A stretch of DNA of 33,867 nucleotides from JANOSH01 sp031415695 (lineage in GTDB: Bacteria > Actinomycetota > Acidimicrobiia > Acidimicrobiales > Ilumatobacteraceae), in NCBI GenBank assembly GCA_031415695.1, contig JANOSH010000009.1:1-33867 (forward strand). The letters are read 5' to 3'. Every line of letters begins with the position of its first letter. Within the stretch, counting starts at the first letter, position 1. The position numbers and the translations under genes are program-made. The notes under the pieces were generated by a model. The model was not told the origin of the DNA, searched no databases, and saw only the letters and a program-made list of their open reading frames with translations. Positions 6,571-14,576 of the stretch are shown here, piece after piece.

Positions 6571-8051
6571 GCATTGTCGCAACCGAGACCGAACAGGCAG
6601 CCGTCGGTGATCAACCGGCCGGGTTACCGGGCCCAGTCCCCCGTCCCACAGCGCGCACGCTCTACACCGGCCGGTGGTGGACGCTGTCGCTGCTTGTGTC
6701 GCTCAACCTCTTGGTGACACTGATGCTGATGTGGCTGTACCGCGATGGCGAGCAGCTGCGTACCAAGCAGCAGCTCACCACGATGGCCAAAGTAGTGCAG
6801 TTCCTGGATGAGCGGTCGAGCGGTCGGGCCTCGGCAGAAGGCGCCGTGCGCATACCGACGGGTGTCTTCGTACAGTCCATGCGGTTCGCATCGGCGAACG
6901 ACGTGCGTGTCACCGGGTACGTCTGGCAGCGATTCGAAGGCGATGTCCGATCACAGATTGCCGACGACGGACTCGTTCGGGCCAGCACCGTCGGCGGTAG
7001 CTCGACGCGCGTTCTTCCCGGCTTCGTGCTGCCGCAGCAGGTCGACTCGACGTTCTCGATCGTCCGCCGCTTCGTCAGCTACCGGCCACCGGCGCCGACC
7101 GCCGGAGATGGCCCATCCACCTCGGCCGATACCACCACGCCGACCACGACCACCACGCCGACGACAGTCGGCCCGACAACCTCGACCACCAGCCATCGCC
7201 CAGACGAGCTGCCGCCGCTCATGCTGCGGCGAATGCTCGCGACGAGTTCGGGGCACGACGGGTCGACCGTGGTTGGCTGGTACTTCGAAGGCCCGATCCG
7301 TCAGTCGTCGGAGTCGACGTCGTCTGACGGCGGGACGTTCGAGTACTCCGACTACCCGTTCGATCACAAGATCGTTCGGCTCCGGATCTGGCCCGCTGAC
7401 TTTACGAGCAACGTAGTTCTCGTTCCCGACCTGGCCGCTTACCCATGCCAGAATCAACCGACCGAGCCGTGCACCGGAGAGGACGACACGTTCGGCATCG
7501 ACAACGGCATCACGCTGGGCGAGTTCCGGCCCGACAACTCATACTTCGACTATCACCTCGAGGACTACTACACGACCAACTTCGGTCTCGGGTCCGATGT
7601 GTTTCAGCAATCGCGCTACCCCGAGCTTCAGTTCAACGTGATCGTCCGACGCAACATCCGCAATGCGCTGGTATCCAGCATGGTTCCGCTGACAGTTGCC
7701 GCCGGTCTGGCGTTCCTCATCCTGATGACGATCACCGGCGACGAGCGGCGCAGTCGCCGCTTCGGGTTCAGCCCCGTGCAAACGCTCGTCGCTCTAGCCG
7801 GGGTGTTCTTCGCCGTGCTTCTCGCCCACCTTCAACTGCGCAATCAGTTCGAGAGCGTCGTGTACATCGAGTGGTTCTACTTCCTGATCTACATCATGCT
7901 CCTTGTGGTGGCGGTCAACGCGATCCTCACGACCGTACCGACGGTACGTGAGCGAGCGATGCTCCGCGTGGGTGACAACCTTGCCGCCCGCCTGTTGTTC
8001 TGGCCGGTCCTGCTGGCTTCGTCGGTACTCTTGACACTGGCGCTGTTGTAG
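6567..8051 (+). CDS. pentameric ligand-gated ion channel-like membrane protein
   Basis: 494 aa. An N-terminal hydrophobic segment (37-58) is followed by a large extracytoplasmic region and four C-terminal membrane helices (about 366-389, 401-421, 432-456, 473-493). The extracytoplasmic part reads like the ligand-binding beta-sandwich of prokaryotic Cys-loop receptors: IPTGVFVQSMRF / VRVTGYVWQRF for the first strands, the Pro-loop signature YPFD at 263-266, then PELQFNVIVRRNIRN before the M1 helix with its conserved Pro (VPL). Spacing of M1-M4 also fits; GLIC carries the same YPFD motif. A Thr/Pro linker (184-210) interrupts the sandwich. Two Cys (294, 302) could close a short loop. The frame overlaps the DUF4255 gene by 4 bp, so it is part of the eCIS operon. 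Role unknown; no ligand can be inferred. Confidence 0.72.
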   Translation: MSIVATETEQAAVGDQPAGLPGPVPRPTARTLYTGRWWTLSLLVSLNLLVTLMLMWLYRDGEQLRTKQQLTTMAKVVQFLDERSSGRASAEGAVRIPTGVFVQSMRFASANDVRVTGYVWQRFEGDVRSQIADDGLVRASTVGGSSTRVLPGFVLPQQVDSTFSIVRRFVSYRPPAPTAGDGPSTSADTTTPTTTTTPTTVGPTTSTTSHRPDELPPLMLRRMLATSSGHDGSTVVGWYFEGPIRQSSESTSSDGGTFEYSDYPFDHKIVRLRIWPADFTSNVVLVPDLAAYPCQNQPTEPCTGEDDTFGIDNGITLGEFRPDNSYFDYHLEDYYTTNFGLGSDVFQQSRYPELQFNVIVRRNIRNALVSSMVPLTVAAGLAFLILMTITGDERRSRRFGFSPVQTLVALAGVFFAVLLAHLQLRNQFESVVYIEWFYFLIYIMLLVVAVNAILTTVPTVRERAMLRVGDNLAARLLFWPVLLASSVLLTLALL

Positions 8052-8063
8052 GACCTCGATCGC

Positions 8064-9110
8064 TTACAAGTGGATGTTGTACCTGTCGCGGAAGAATGCC
8101 TCAAGGGCCAGCTTCAGCTCGCCGCTGATGACGTTCGCCCAGTCTTTGATCTGCACTTCTGGTCGTTGGTTTTCGTCGAAGTTTGAGCCATGTGCCGGAT
8201 GACTCTTGTTCGGCAGCGTGATCGCTTCGCTGAGAGCCTGTCGCATCGAGCGCCATACCTTCGACGCGACCGGAACCCCGAGAACGACGCCGTCCATGAC
8301 CCGGATCAGGGCAGGAAAGTCGACCACTGTCCCATTGGCGAGCGTGACCGATTCAGCGAACGTGCGAACCGCAGGCGAGTCGACGAGAACCGCGCCGTTT
8401 GTGTGACCGCGGATCGCTGGATAGGGGGTGTCCCTTGTGGTCGTTGCTCGCCAACCCCCCGGCGGGTCGTCCCATACCCATCGCGTTCGTTGGACGGTGC
8501 CCGCTGGTGCCGGGTTCGCACGTGTCAGCATCACACGGTCTCTCGGTACAGGCGGACTGTCAGGGGGGCTGCGCGGTGGGGTACGCCCAGGACTTTGTCG
8601 CGGCGACGCGTCCGCACGGAGGGACGCCATGAGCCGGGAGTCAAGACCGAGTTTCTGGTATCGCAACTTCAGGAACGTCAGTTTCATGCGCAGGTCAGCC
8701 TTCAGCGGCGCAGCGTTCTTCGTCCCGTCGGGCGAGCCGGGCGGAGACGACTGCTCACCGACGTGGGTTTGACGCTCGGCGACGATCGGGGCCTGGGCCG
8801 CGTCCATGAGATCCCTGAGGCGCAGGGCGTAGCACTCCCAATCAGGACCGTCCCGTTTGATCTCTCCAGACTCGAGTTTGCCGAGCAGCATCTCGATCCG
8901 GGCGATCACTACGTCGCCACCCTTGCCGAGCACGTCGTTGTCGTCCGGGTGGCGCTGGACGGTGCCGCTCCGCGCCGAAAGAAGCCGGCGAAGCGCAGTG
9001 TTGGGGATTGCGACGGCGCCGGCAAGTGGCAAGGCGCTGTGCGCCGACGTCGCCAGACCGGCTGCCAACAAGCGAACGCCACCGGGAGCGCGGCGCAGTT
9101 CGCGATGCAT
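8064..9110 (-). CDS. eCIS cargo candidate of unknown fold with two VQR motifs
   Basis: 348 aa. ATG 9110 is used because it lies two bases past the LOG gene stop (9112-9114). Residues 1-50 are an Arg/Ala/Pro-rich leader ending in GTVQR (VQR 51-53); a helical region 54-165 follows, then a disordered Arg/Pro/Ser linker (168-200), a second GTVQR (206-208) and a C-terminal globular region rich in Val and aromatic residues (ESVTLANGTVVDFPALIRVM, ..., ALEAFFRDRYNIHL). I recognise no enzyme family. Position at the end of a three-gene minus operon inside the eCIS locus and the leader shared with other locus proteins suggest a delivered protein; this is inference. Confidence 0.7.
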   Translation of the reverse strand: MHRELRRAPGGVRLLAAGLATSAHSALPLAGAVAIPNTALRRLLSARSGTVQRHPDDNDVLGKGGDVVIARIEMLLGKLESGEIKRDGPDWECYALRLRDLMDAAQAPIVAERQTHVGEQSSPPGSPDGTKNAAPLKADLRMKLTFLKLRYQKLGLDSRLMASLRADASPRQSPGRTPPRSPPDSPPVPRDRVMLTRANPAPAGTVQRTRWVWDDPPGGWRATTTRDTPYPAIRGHTNGAVLVDSPAVRTFAESVTLANGTVVDFPALIRVMDGVVLGVPVASKVWRSMRQALSEAITLPNKSHPAHGSNFDENQRPEVQIKDWANVISGELKLALEAFFRDRYNIHL

Positions 9111-9111
9111 G

Positions 9112-10083
9112 TCAGATCCGACGGGGTTCTTCGCCGGTGATCGCCGTGACGGCCCCGTCAACCGTGGTGACGAAATGCAGGAGTTTCTCGGCTTCGTCGT
9201 CGAACAGCCCTTCGAGCAAGAGGCGCACGGGACGCCGAACCGACCAGAACTCGTCGACATCGAGGAAGACCATGGGGCTACGCGAGTCGTCGACCGTCGA
9301 GTAGTAGTTCTGGGCGGCGTCCTGGAAAACTTCCTGCAGCGTCCCCGCCTTGCCCTCGGCGAAGATCACACCGGCCTTGGCAATGGCCAACAGGCCGTCT
9401 TCCCGGAGCGAGTTCTCGAAGTACTTGGCATGAGCCGATGCAAGGGGCGTCGGCGGCTCATGGCCGTAGAGCCACGTTGGTACCCCGATACTCGAGATCA
9501 CCGGTCCCTCGGGCCACGCGTCTGCCACCTCGAACGCCGGCACTTGCCAGGCATGAAGGCGAGCCAGGATGTCGTGATCAAACGTGCCGTCAGGGTGAAC
9601 GAACTCGTTCAGTTTGTACTTCGGGAAAGCGGCCTGGCGACTCAAGATAGCGACCGCATCGGCGAGATCACCGGGTGGAGATTTTGCAAGACGGGCACCC
9701 AAATGAGCCGCTTCCATCGCGCCGGGGCCGCCTCCTGTAACAACGAGGAGGTTGAGCGACGCGAGGCGAGAAGCGATCTGGGCGACGAGCACATATGACG
9801 CGCTCCCTCGTTCGAGAGCATGTCCTCCCATGAACGCTACGACTGGCCGATCAACAATCGCGGCATCGAGCGCTCGGGTGATGCCGTGATCGTGCAAGGC
9901 TCGCTGCCGAGCGATCCCGCCAGAGATCGGCGTACGCAAACCGACTCGGACCGCGGCGCTGAACGTCCGCGCATCGAGTGACGCCGCGTACGACAACGGC
10001 TTGTCCACGGTCCACGCGCCAAGGAGCTGCTCGACTGTGTAGAGGTGCAACGGAATTGGGATGTCGTCTGTCGGTTCCACCAT
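9112..10083 (-). CDS. LOG-family Rossmann nucleotide-binding protein
   Basis: 323 aa from ATG 10083, five bases after the stop of the upstream gene. The Rossmann fold is visible in VVAFMGGHAL (81-90), then the LOG signature VVTGGGPGAMEAAHLGARL (114-132) and EGKAGTLQEVFQDAAQNYY (243-261), a variant of the family's PGGxGTxxE motif. The family includes cytokinin-activating phosphoribohydrolases that hydrolyse nucleoside monophosphates, plus many actinobacterial homologues of unknown substrate. The GGGPGAMEA Arg/Glu-binding elements look intact although PGG is replaced by EGK. It sits between two cargo candidates and may be cargo-related or a housekeeping-type protein captured by the locus. Confidence 0.8.
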   Translation of the reverse strand: MVEPTDDIPIPLHLYTVEQLLGAWTVDKPLSYAASLDARTFSAAVRVGLRTPISGGIARQRALHDHGITRALDAAIVDRPVVAFMGGHALERGSASYVLVAQIASRLASLNLLVVTGGGPGAMEAAHLGARLAKSPPGDLADAVAILSRQAAFPKYKLNEFVHPDGTFDHDILARLHAWQVPAFEVADAWPEGPVISSIGVPTWLYGHEPPTPLASAHAKYFENSLREDGLLAIAKAGVIFAEGKAGTLQEVFQDAAQNYYSTVDDSRSPMVFLDVDEFWSVRRPVRLLLEGLFDDEAEKLLHFVTTVDGAVTAITGEEPRRI

Positions 10084-10087
10084 CGTC

Positions 10088-11401
10088 CTAGTGGAGCGGG
10101 TTGCCATCGACGTACGGGTTGTCAACGCTCGCAGTGGCCGCGTTATGTGCAGCTGCAACTTCCATGCCGTGCTTCATGACGAACCACTTTGTCCGATACG
10201 TCAGCCGAGCCTCCGCCGAGAACAGACGCCTGTCAGGCAGATGGTCGATGTCGAGCAGTCCATCGCGTCCCTCACGAAGGCCGGCGGCGAAGTTGGCGAT
10301 GAGCTTCTTGCGGTGCTTCGCCGCGTCGAGCTTGGCTTGCACCAACGGCTGCTGCGCTACAGCGACATGCATCTTGTGCGGCTCCGGCGGTTGGTCGCCC
10401 TCGGCCGGCCGCATGTTCCGATAACCTTGGACGATGTCGGCGGTGATCGAGTGTTGCTGCCCGCGTTGGTCGTCGTCGTTGCTGGTGTAGAGCACCGTGG
10501 TCGCGATTTGGTCGAAGTGTCCCGCTCGAAGCAGTCGTACGAAGGGGCTGGCGGCCCACGCGATGACGTTAGGGCCGACGCCCGCAGCGGGAGTCTCGAG
10601 CGCCGCCTCGGCCCTGTTGGGCGGCACGTTGTCGATGGGGTAGACGACCTTGCTGGCGCGCCGCAGCATGAGGTTGTCGAGGTTCGCGTTGCCGACGAGC
10701 CGGTCTCCATTGCCGAGAAAGATGTCGACGGCCGCAATCCGACCGAGCGTGCGAGCGAGACCTGGTTCGTTCACCAACGCCTTCAGTGGCGAGTTCGCAA
10801 GCACCTTCGACTTCAGTCTCTTGTTCTTGCCGGCCTTGGGTTCGACGTGGCCGGCCGGCGTCTCGGCAATCGCGGCCAGGTTGTCGGTCAACGTGCCCCG
10901 CTCGCTTTCGTCCTGCGGAGCGGCTGCTTGAACCATGGTGGTAGCAGGGGCGAGAGCGGCCAAGAGCTTCGGTGCGCGCGCTGCGCCCGGAGCGGCATTC
11001 GGGAGAATCGGGGCAGCCAAGGCCGCCGCAGCTGCTCGTAATGCATTCACGTCGTGCAGGGTGGCGAGCCGCACCTCGAGGCCGACCGCATTCCAACCTC
11101 CCTGCGCTGGACCTTGTGATGCCGCCACCTTTGTGTGAAGCGCTGCCGCCGTTGCTTCCTCGGTCCCCTGGACGTTGGGTTTCACGACGACCGGATCGCC
11201 TGCATCCTTTACGAACAGGACTCCGCCGGCCCCACCCCCGCTCGCTTTGATGCTCGTCGTCTGAGCCCACTGCGTGTTCTGAACGGTCAATCTCTGGAGG
11301 CGACCGGCGGCGGACGCGCGCTCGAACGGATCGTTGTGCGGCGCGGCCGGTGGCCGTCGCACATCAGAGGCCTGCGCACCCACCCTTCCTCGTACCTGCA
11401 T
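10088..11401 (-). CDS. predicted PI3/4-kinase-like (actin-fragmin/HipA-type fold) cargo kinase
   Basis: 437 aa. ATG 11401 is chosen for its GAAGGGGAC ribosome binding site; a longer frame exists upstream but runs into the divergent gene's promoter. After an Arg-rich leader ending in GRLQR (LQR 35-37), residues 50-80 give a glycine-rich strand-loop-strand with Lys74 (GVLFVKDAG... VVVKPN), Glu81/82 as helix partner, then the catalytic-loop-like GNGDRLVGNANLDNLML (230-246) and a metal-binding YPIDN (254-258). This K...E...DRxxxN...hID pattern is that of the PI3/4-kinase-like families. The middle 110-210 is an Ala-rich insertion with a Lys-rich patch. First gene of the minus operon. Substrate (protein, lipid or nucleotide) is unknown. 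It could be inactive, but all key residues are present. Confidence 0.66.
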   Translation of the reverse strand: MQVRGRVGAQASDVRRPPAAPHNDPFERASAAGRLQRLTVQNTQWAQTTSIKASGGGAGGVLFVKDAGDPVVVKPNVQGTEEATAAALHTKVAASQGPAQGGWNAVGLEVRLATLHDVNALRAAAAALAAPILPNAAPGAARAPKLLAALAPATTMVQAAAPQDESERGTLTDNLAAIAETPAGHVEPKAGKNKRLKSKVLANSPLKALVNEPGLARTLGRIAAVDIFLGNGDRLVGNANLDNLMLRRASKVVYPIDNVPPNRAEAALETPAAGVGPNVIAWAASPFVRLLRAGHFDQIATTVLYTSNDDDQRGQQHSITADIVQGYRNMRPAEGDQPPEPHKMHVAVAQQPLVQAKLDAAKHRKKLIANFAAGLREGRDGLLDIDHLPDRRLFSAEARLTYRTKWFVMKHGMEVAAAHNAATASVDNPYVDGNPLH

Positions 11402-11482
11402 GAGTCCCCTTCGCACGCTTCGAGTTGAGAACCGCGACAGTACGGGACCCATCCGTGGCCGACAACGCTCGTCGGCGATCTC

Positions 11483-11496
11483 TGCACTTTGGTGCA
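11483..11496. promoter_or_regulatory. candidate operator, TGCA-N6-TGCA copy 3
   Basis: TGCACTTTGGTGCA lies in the 193-bp divergent region between the kinase gene (start 11401) and the receiver-only/structural operon (start 11595, 98 bp away). It differs from the 2039-2052 site only at the sixth base. From this position one bound dimer could influence both cargo and structural transcription. Confidence 0.45.
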
Positions 11497-11594
11497 ACAT
11501 CTCAGTGCCCTCTTGGCTGCCCGCTGTGCTCTGGTCGGCTCCGTCCCGCCTTCGTACCGTCATAGCTGTGACGACGCTGGTGGAGGAGGAAAGC

Positions 11595-11945
11595 ATGACA
11601 CGAGTGCTTGTCACCGACTTCGACGCGATCGTCGGTCTCGGCGTTCGCGAAGTGCTCATCGAGGGCGGGTGTGACGTCATCAGCTCGCATCAGCTGCTCG
11701 ACCGTGCGCTCATCGTCGAGGTGAGGCCCGACGCCCTGGTTGTCGACATGGACGACCACGCCACGGTCTCGAGGGCAGAGGCGCTCGTGGGCGACTTCCC
11801 CGGCATGCCTCTCGTTGAGTGTTCGTCGTCAATCCCGCTCATGCGGGTGTTCCCTGGCGATGGAACGGGGGAATCGTTCGAGGTTCTCCTGTCTGCCGCC
11901 GACCTCATCCAAGCCGTGACTCGTCAGCCCAACAAGGAGAACTGA
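11595..11945 (+). CDS. stand-alone receiver-domain protein at head of structural operon
   Basis: 116 aa with a strong GGAGGAGG ribosome binding site. It has a receiver-type fold: TRVLVTDFDAIVGLGVREVL with an acidic pair (Asp8, Asp10), then a phospho-acceptor-like Asp51 in PDALVVDMDD. There is no DNA-binding domain. Its stop overlaps the sheath start (TGATG), so its level is tied to sheath synthesis. It resembles the receiver halves of the two LuxR-type proteins of the locus but, unlike them, keeps the Asp at the phospho-site. It may act as a partner or titrating antagonist of those regulators. Function is inferred. Confidence 0.65.
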   Translation: MTRVLVTDFDAIVGLGVREVLIEGGCDVISSHQLLDRALIVEVRPDALVVDMDDHATVSRAEALVGDFPGMPLVECSSSIPLMRVFPGDGTGESFEVLLSAADLIQAVTRQPNKEN

Positions 11946-13543
11946 TGCCGACCTATCTAGCACCCGGTGTGTACGTCGAGGAGATGCCGAGCGGTTCGAT
12001 GCCGCTGTCGGCCGTCGGCACCGCCGTCCCCGCCTTCATCGGCTATACCCAGAAGGCGCCAACCGACGACCCGACGGACCTCAAGCCGCGCATGGTGACG
12101 AGCTGGGCGCAGTACAAGCGGCACTACGGCGAGTTCACCGAGCGAGCCCTACTTCCGTATGCGGTACGGGGTTTCTTCCAGAATGGCGGCGGGCGGTGCT
12201 ACATCGTGCGCATCCCGGACCGGACGGTTGGTCAAAAGGCGATCGAGAGCCCGAAGGGTGCAGGAGCCGACCAGAAGGCGCTGGCCGAGTTCATAAGTCT
12301 CGTCGAGGACGGCGAGGTCACGGTCGAGATCAAACTGAGCCCTCCGCCGGAATCCAAGACCGAGAAGCCGGACAAGCCGGTCAAGCCGACGAAGTCCGAC
12401 AGCGGTTCGGCACCAGCCGAAAAGCCTGACGCTCCGCTCTTCGACGTCGAGGTCAAACACGGCGACGTGACGGAGAAGTACACGGGCCTCAGTCTGGGCA
12501 GTGCTCGGAAGAAAAACGTGGTGACCGAGATCAACTCTCGCTCCCTCCTCATCGAGGTGGTAGGCCACGTCGACGATCCGAAGCAGGGATTGTCACCTCA
12601 AACGATCAAGCTCAGCCCGCCGGAAGCGTTGGACGTTGTGGTGAAGAATTTCGAAGGGGACGAGGACGACCGCACCGGAGTTTCCGGGCTGACGATTGCC
12701 GAGGATGTCACCATGGTGCTCGTCCCCGACCTCCACACCGCCGCCATGGCCGGAGGGACCTTCAAACCTGACCTATTCGAGGGTGTACAGAAGGCCGTCA
12801 TTGCTCACTGTGAGAACGAGCGAAACCGCATGGCCATTCTCGACACCCCACGGGGCCTGTCACCGAGCGACGCTCTCGAATGGCGCGACCGTCTCGGCGA
12901 CACCAAGTTCTCGACCCTCTACTACCCCTGGCTGAAGGTCGACAACCCGGCCGCGACCAACGGCAACAAGACGATCCTGGTACCCCCGTCCGGCCACATG
13001 GCCGGCATCTGGGCTCGGACGGACAACACGCGCGGCGTGTGGAAGGCTCCCGCCAACGAGAGCGTGCTCGGCGTCTTGAATGTCGAGACCCAGATCACTA
13101 CCGGCGAGCAGGAGACGCTGAACCCCGAGGGTGTCAACGCCATTCGTTCGTTCGGAAGTCGAGGACTGAAGGTCTGGGGCGCGAGGACGCTTTCGTCGAC
13201 GGACCCGAGTTGGAAGTACATCAACGTCCGCAGGCTTTTCAACATGGTGGAGTCCACGATCATGGAGGGCACCCAATGGGTCGTCTTCGAGCCGAACGAT
13301 CAGGCGCTTTGGCAGCGGGTCAGTCGCACGGTGAACGCCTTCCTTCTCGGCCTATGGCGCGACGGCGCGCTGTTCGGTGCGACGCCAGAAGAGGCGTTCA
13401 TGGTGAAGTGCGACCGCGAGACGAACACCGAGGAGTCAATCAACGAAGGCAAGTTGATCGTCGAAGTCGGCATTGCTCCGGTGAAGCCGGCCGAGTTCGT
13501 CATCTTCCGTATGAGCCAGAAGTCGCTCGCCAGCGCCAAGTAA
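11945..13543 (+). CDS. contractile tail sheath protein (Pvc2/gp18-like)
   Basis: 532 aa. The start MPTYLAPGVYVEEMPSGSMP is the classic sheath N-terminus, and FIGYTQKAP, GFFQNGGGRCYIVRI and the C-terminal VNAFLLGLWRDGALFG...EEAFMVKCDRE with IAPVKPAEFVIFRM are all conserved sheath blocks. It polymerises around the inner tube and contracts to drive the spike. Residues 132-163 are a low-complexity Lys/Pro/Ser/Glu insertion (SPPPESKTEKPDKPVKPTK...) inside the variable outer domain, probably exposed on the particle surface. The start overlaps the receiver gene stop by one base; a 45-bp gap with an AGAAGGAG site separates it from the tube gene. Confidence 0.95.
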   Translation: MPTYLAPGVYVEEMPSGSMPLSAVGTAVPAFIGYTQKAPTDDPTDLKPRMVTSWAQYKRHYGEFTERALLPYAVRGFFQNGGGRCYIVRIPDRTVGQKAIESPKGAGADQKALAEFISLVEDGEVTVEIKLSPPPESKTEKPDKPVKPTKSDSGSAPAEKPDAPLFDVEVKHGDVTEKYTGLSLGSARKKNVVTEINSRSLLIEVVGHVDDPKQGLSPQTIKLSPPEALDVVVKNFEGDEDDRTGVSGLTIAEDVTMVLVPDLHTAAMAGGTFKPDLFEGVQKAVIAHCENERNRMAILDTPRGLSPSDALEWRDRLGDTKFSTLYYPWLKVDNPAATNGNKTILVPPSGHMAGIWARTDNTRGVWKAPANESVLGVLNVETQITTGEQETLNPEGVNAIRSFGSRGLKVWGARTLSSTDPSWKYINVRRLFNMVESTIMEGTQWVVFEPNDQALWQRVSRTVNAFLLGLWRDGALFGATPEEAFMVKCDRETNTEESINEGKLIVEVGIAPVKPAEFVIFRMSQKSLASAK

Positions 13544-13588
13544 CAGCTGTTCCACCCGCAAGCAACCACACACCAGAAGGAGCTCATC

Positions 13589-14038
13589 GTGGCCAACACC
13601 GGCACCAGCGAAATGTTGATGAGGACCTACAACTTCGCGATCGAGATCGACAGCATCACCGTCGCTTTCTTTCGTGAGGTCAGCGGCCTCACGACAGAAG
13701 TCGAGGTGATCACGCACCAGGTTGTCAACAAGCAAGGTCGGCAGATCACCCAGAAGATCGCCGGGCACGCCGCCACCGGCGAGGTCACACTCAAGAAGAG
13801 CATGGACGGCAACAAGTACCTCAGCGACTGGTTCAAGGAAGTCCAGGACGGCAAGTTCGATAGCTACCGGCGAAACGGGTCGATCATCATGTTCGACCCG
13901 GAAGGCAAGGAGCTCGGGCGCTGGAACTTCGTGAAGGGCTGGCCGAAGACCTGGAACGGACCCAGTCTCGACGCCGGCTCCGACGAGATCGCCACCGAAG
14001 AAGTGGTCATCACTCACGAGGGGATGACCCGGGCATGA
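13589..14038 (+). CDS. inner tube protein (T4 gp19-like, Pvc1 type)
   Basis: 149 aa from GTG 13589, with AGAAGGAG upstream. It contains the tube-family pattern YNFAIEIDSITVAFFREVSG, VVNKQGRQITQKIAGHAATG, EVTLKKSMDGNKYLSDWFK and the C-terminal RWNFVKGWPKTWNGPSLDAG...EEVVITHEGM. Hexamers stack into the lumen through which cargo moves. Normal length for the family. Ends with an ATGA overlap with the next gene. Confidence 0.94.
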   Translation: MANTGTSEMLMRTYNFAIEIDSITVAFFREVSGLTTEVEVITHQVVNKQGRQITQKIAGHAATGEVTLKKSMDGNKYLSDWFKEVQDGKFDSYRRNGSIIMFDPEGKELGRWNFVKGWPKTWNGPSLDAGSDEIATEEVVITHEGMTRA

Positions 14039-14406
14039 GCCTCCAGACCGAGTACAAGTTCACGCTTCCACGCGGCTACGTGGATGCCAGTGGCACGCTG
14101 CACAAGTCGGGCATGATGCGACTGGCAACGGCACGTGACGAGATCGAGCCGCTCCGGGATGCACGCGTCCAGGACAACGACGCCTATCTCACGATCATCA
14201 TCCTCGCTCGTGTCATCACGCAGCTCGGAACCCTGACGCACATCAATCCGAAGGTGATTGAGGACATGTTCGCGGCCGACATCGCTTACCTTCAAGACCT
14301 GTACGGCGTCATCAACTTCGGTGATCCCGACACGATCGCGGGGTTGGACGACACGCTCCCTTTCGTCCGTCAGGAAGCCAGGGAGACGCCGGTCGGAGTC
14401 GCCTGA
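14035..14406 (+). CDS. tail assembly protein, gp41-like
   Basis: 123 aa, coupled to the tube gene through ATGA. The opening TEYKFTLPRGYVDASGTLHK and the core MRLATARDEIEPLRDARVQD...AYLTIIILARVITQLG...MFAADIAYLQDLYGVIN match the small tail-assembly (chaperone-like) proteins that follow the first tube gene in actinobacterial eCIS loci. The helical, acidic character fits a chaperone or assembly adaptor and not a structural ring. It carries no catalytic motif. Confidence 0.75.
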   Translation: MSLQTEYKFTLPRGYVDASGTLHKSGMMRLATARDEIEPLRDARVQDNDAYLTIIILARVITQLGTLTHINPKVIEDMFAADIAYLQDLYGVINFGDPDTIAGLDDTLPFVRQEARETPVGVA

Positions 14407-14426
14407 TCGTCCACGCCCAAAGCGAT

Positions 14427-14576
14427 GTGTGGCGCGAGCTGACCTACCTAGCCTATCACCTGCATTGGGATCTGAACTCGTTGCTCGACCTCGATCATCG
14501 CGATCGCACCACTGTCATCGACAACGTCGCCGCGCTCAACGAGCGCGCCTGGGAGGAGGTGAGGAGCCTTGCCTGA
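14427..14576 (+). CDS. DUF6760-like small eCIS protein
   Basis: About 49 aa: VWRELTYLAYHLHWDLNSLL...DLDHRDRTTVIDNVAALNERA. The aromatic ELxYLAYHLHWxLxxLLDLDH pattern is that of the short proteins encoded between the tube-assembly gene and the second tube gene of eCIS loci (position of Pvc6). GTG 14427 is the first usual start in frame but has no good ribosome binding site; the conserved-looking sequence seems to extend upstream to a CTG at 14403 that overlaps the previous stop (CTGA), so translation may begin there. The stop overlaps the next start by 8 bp. Confidence 0.65.
   Translation: MWRELTYLAYHLHWDLNSLLDLDHRDRTTVIDNVAALNERAWEEVRSLA

Noticed and set aside
7120..7200. Threonine/proline-coding repeat considered as a CRISPR or tandem DNA repeat
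   Set aside because: It is a codon-level repeat inside the channel-like gene encoding a Thr/Pro linker, with no spacer structure.
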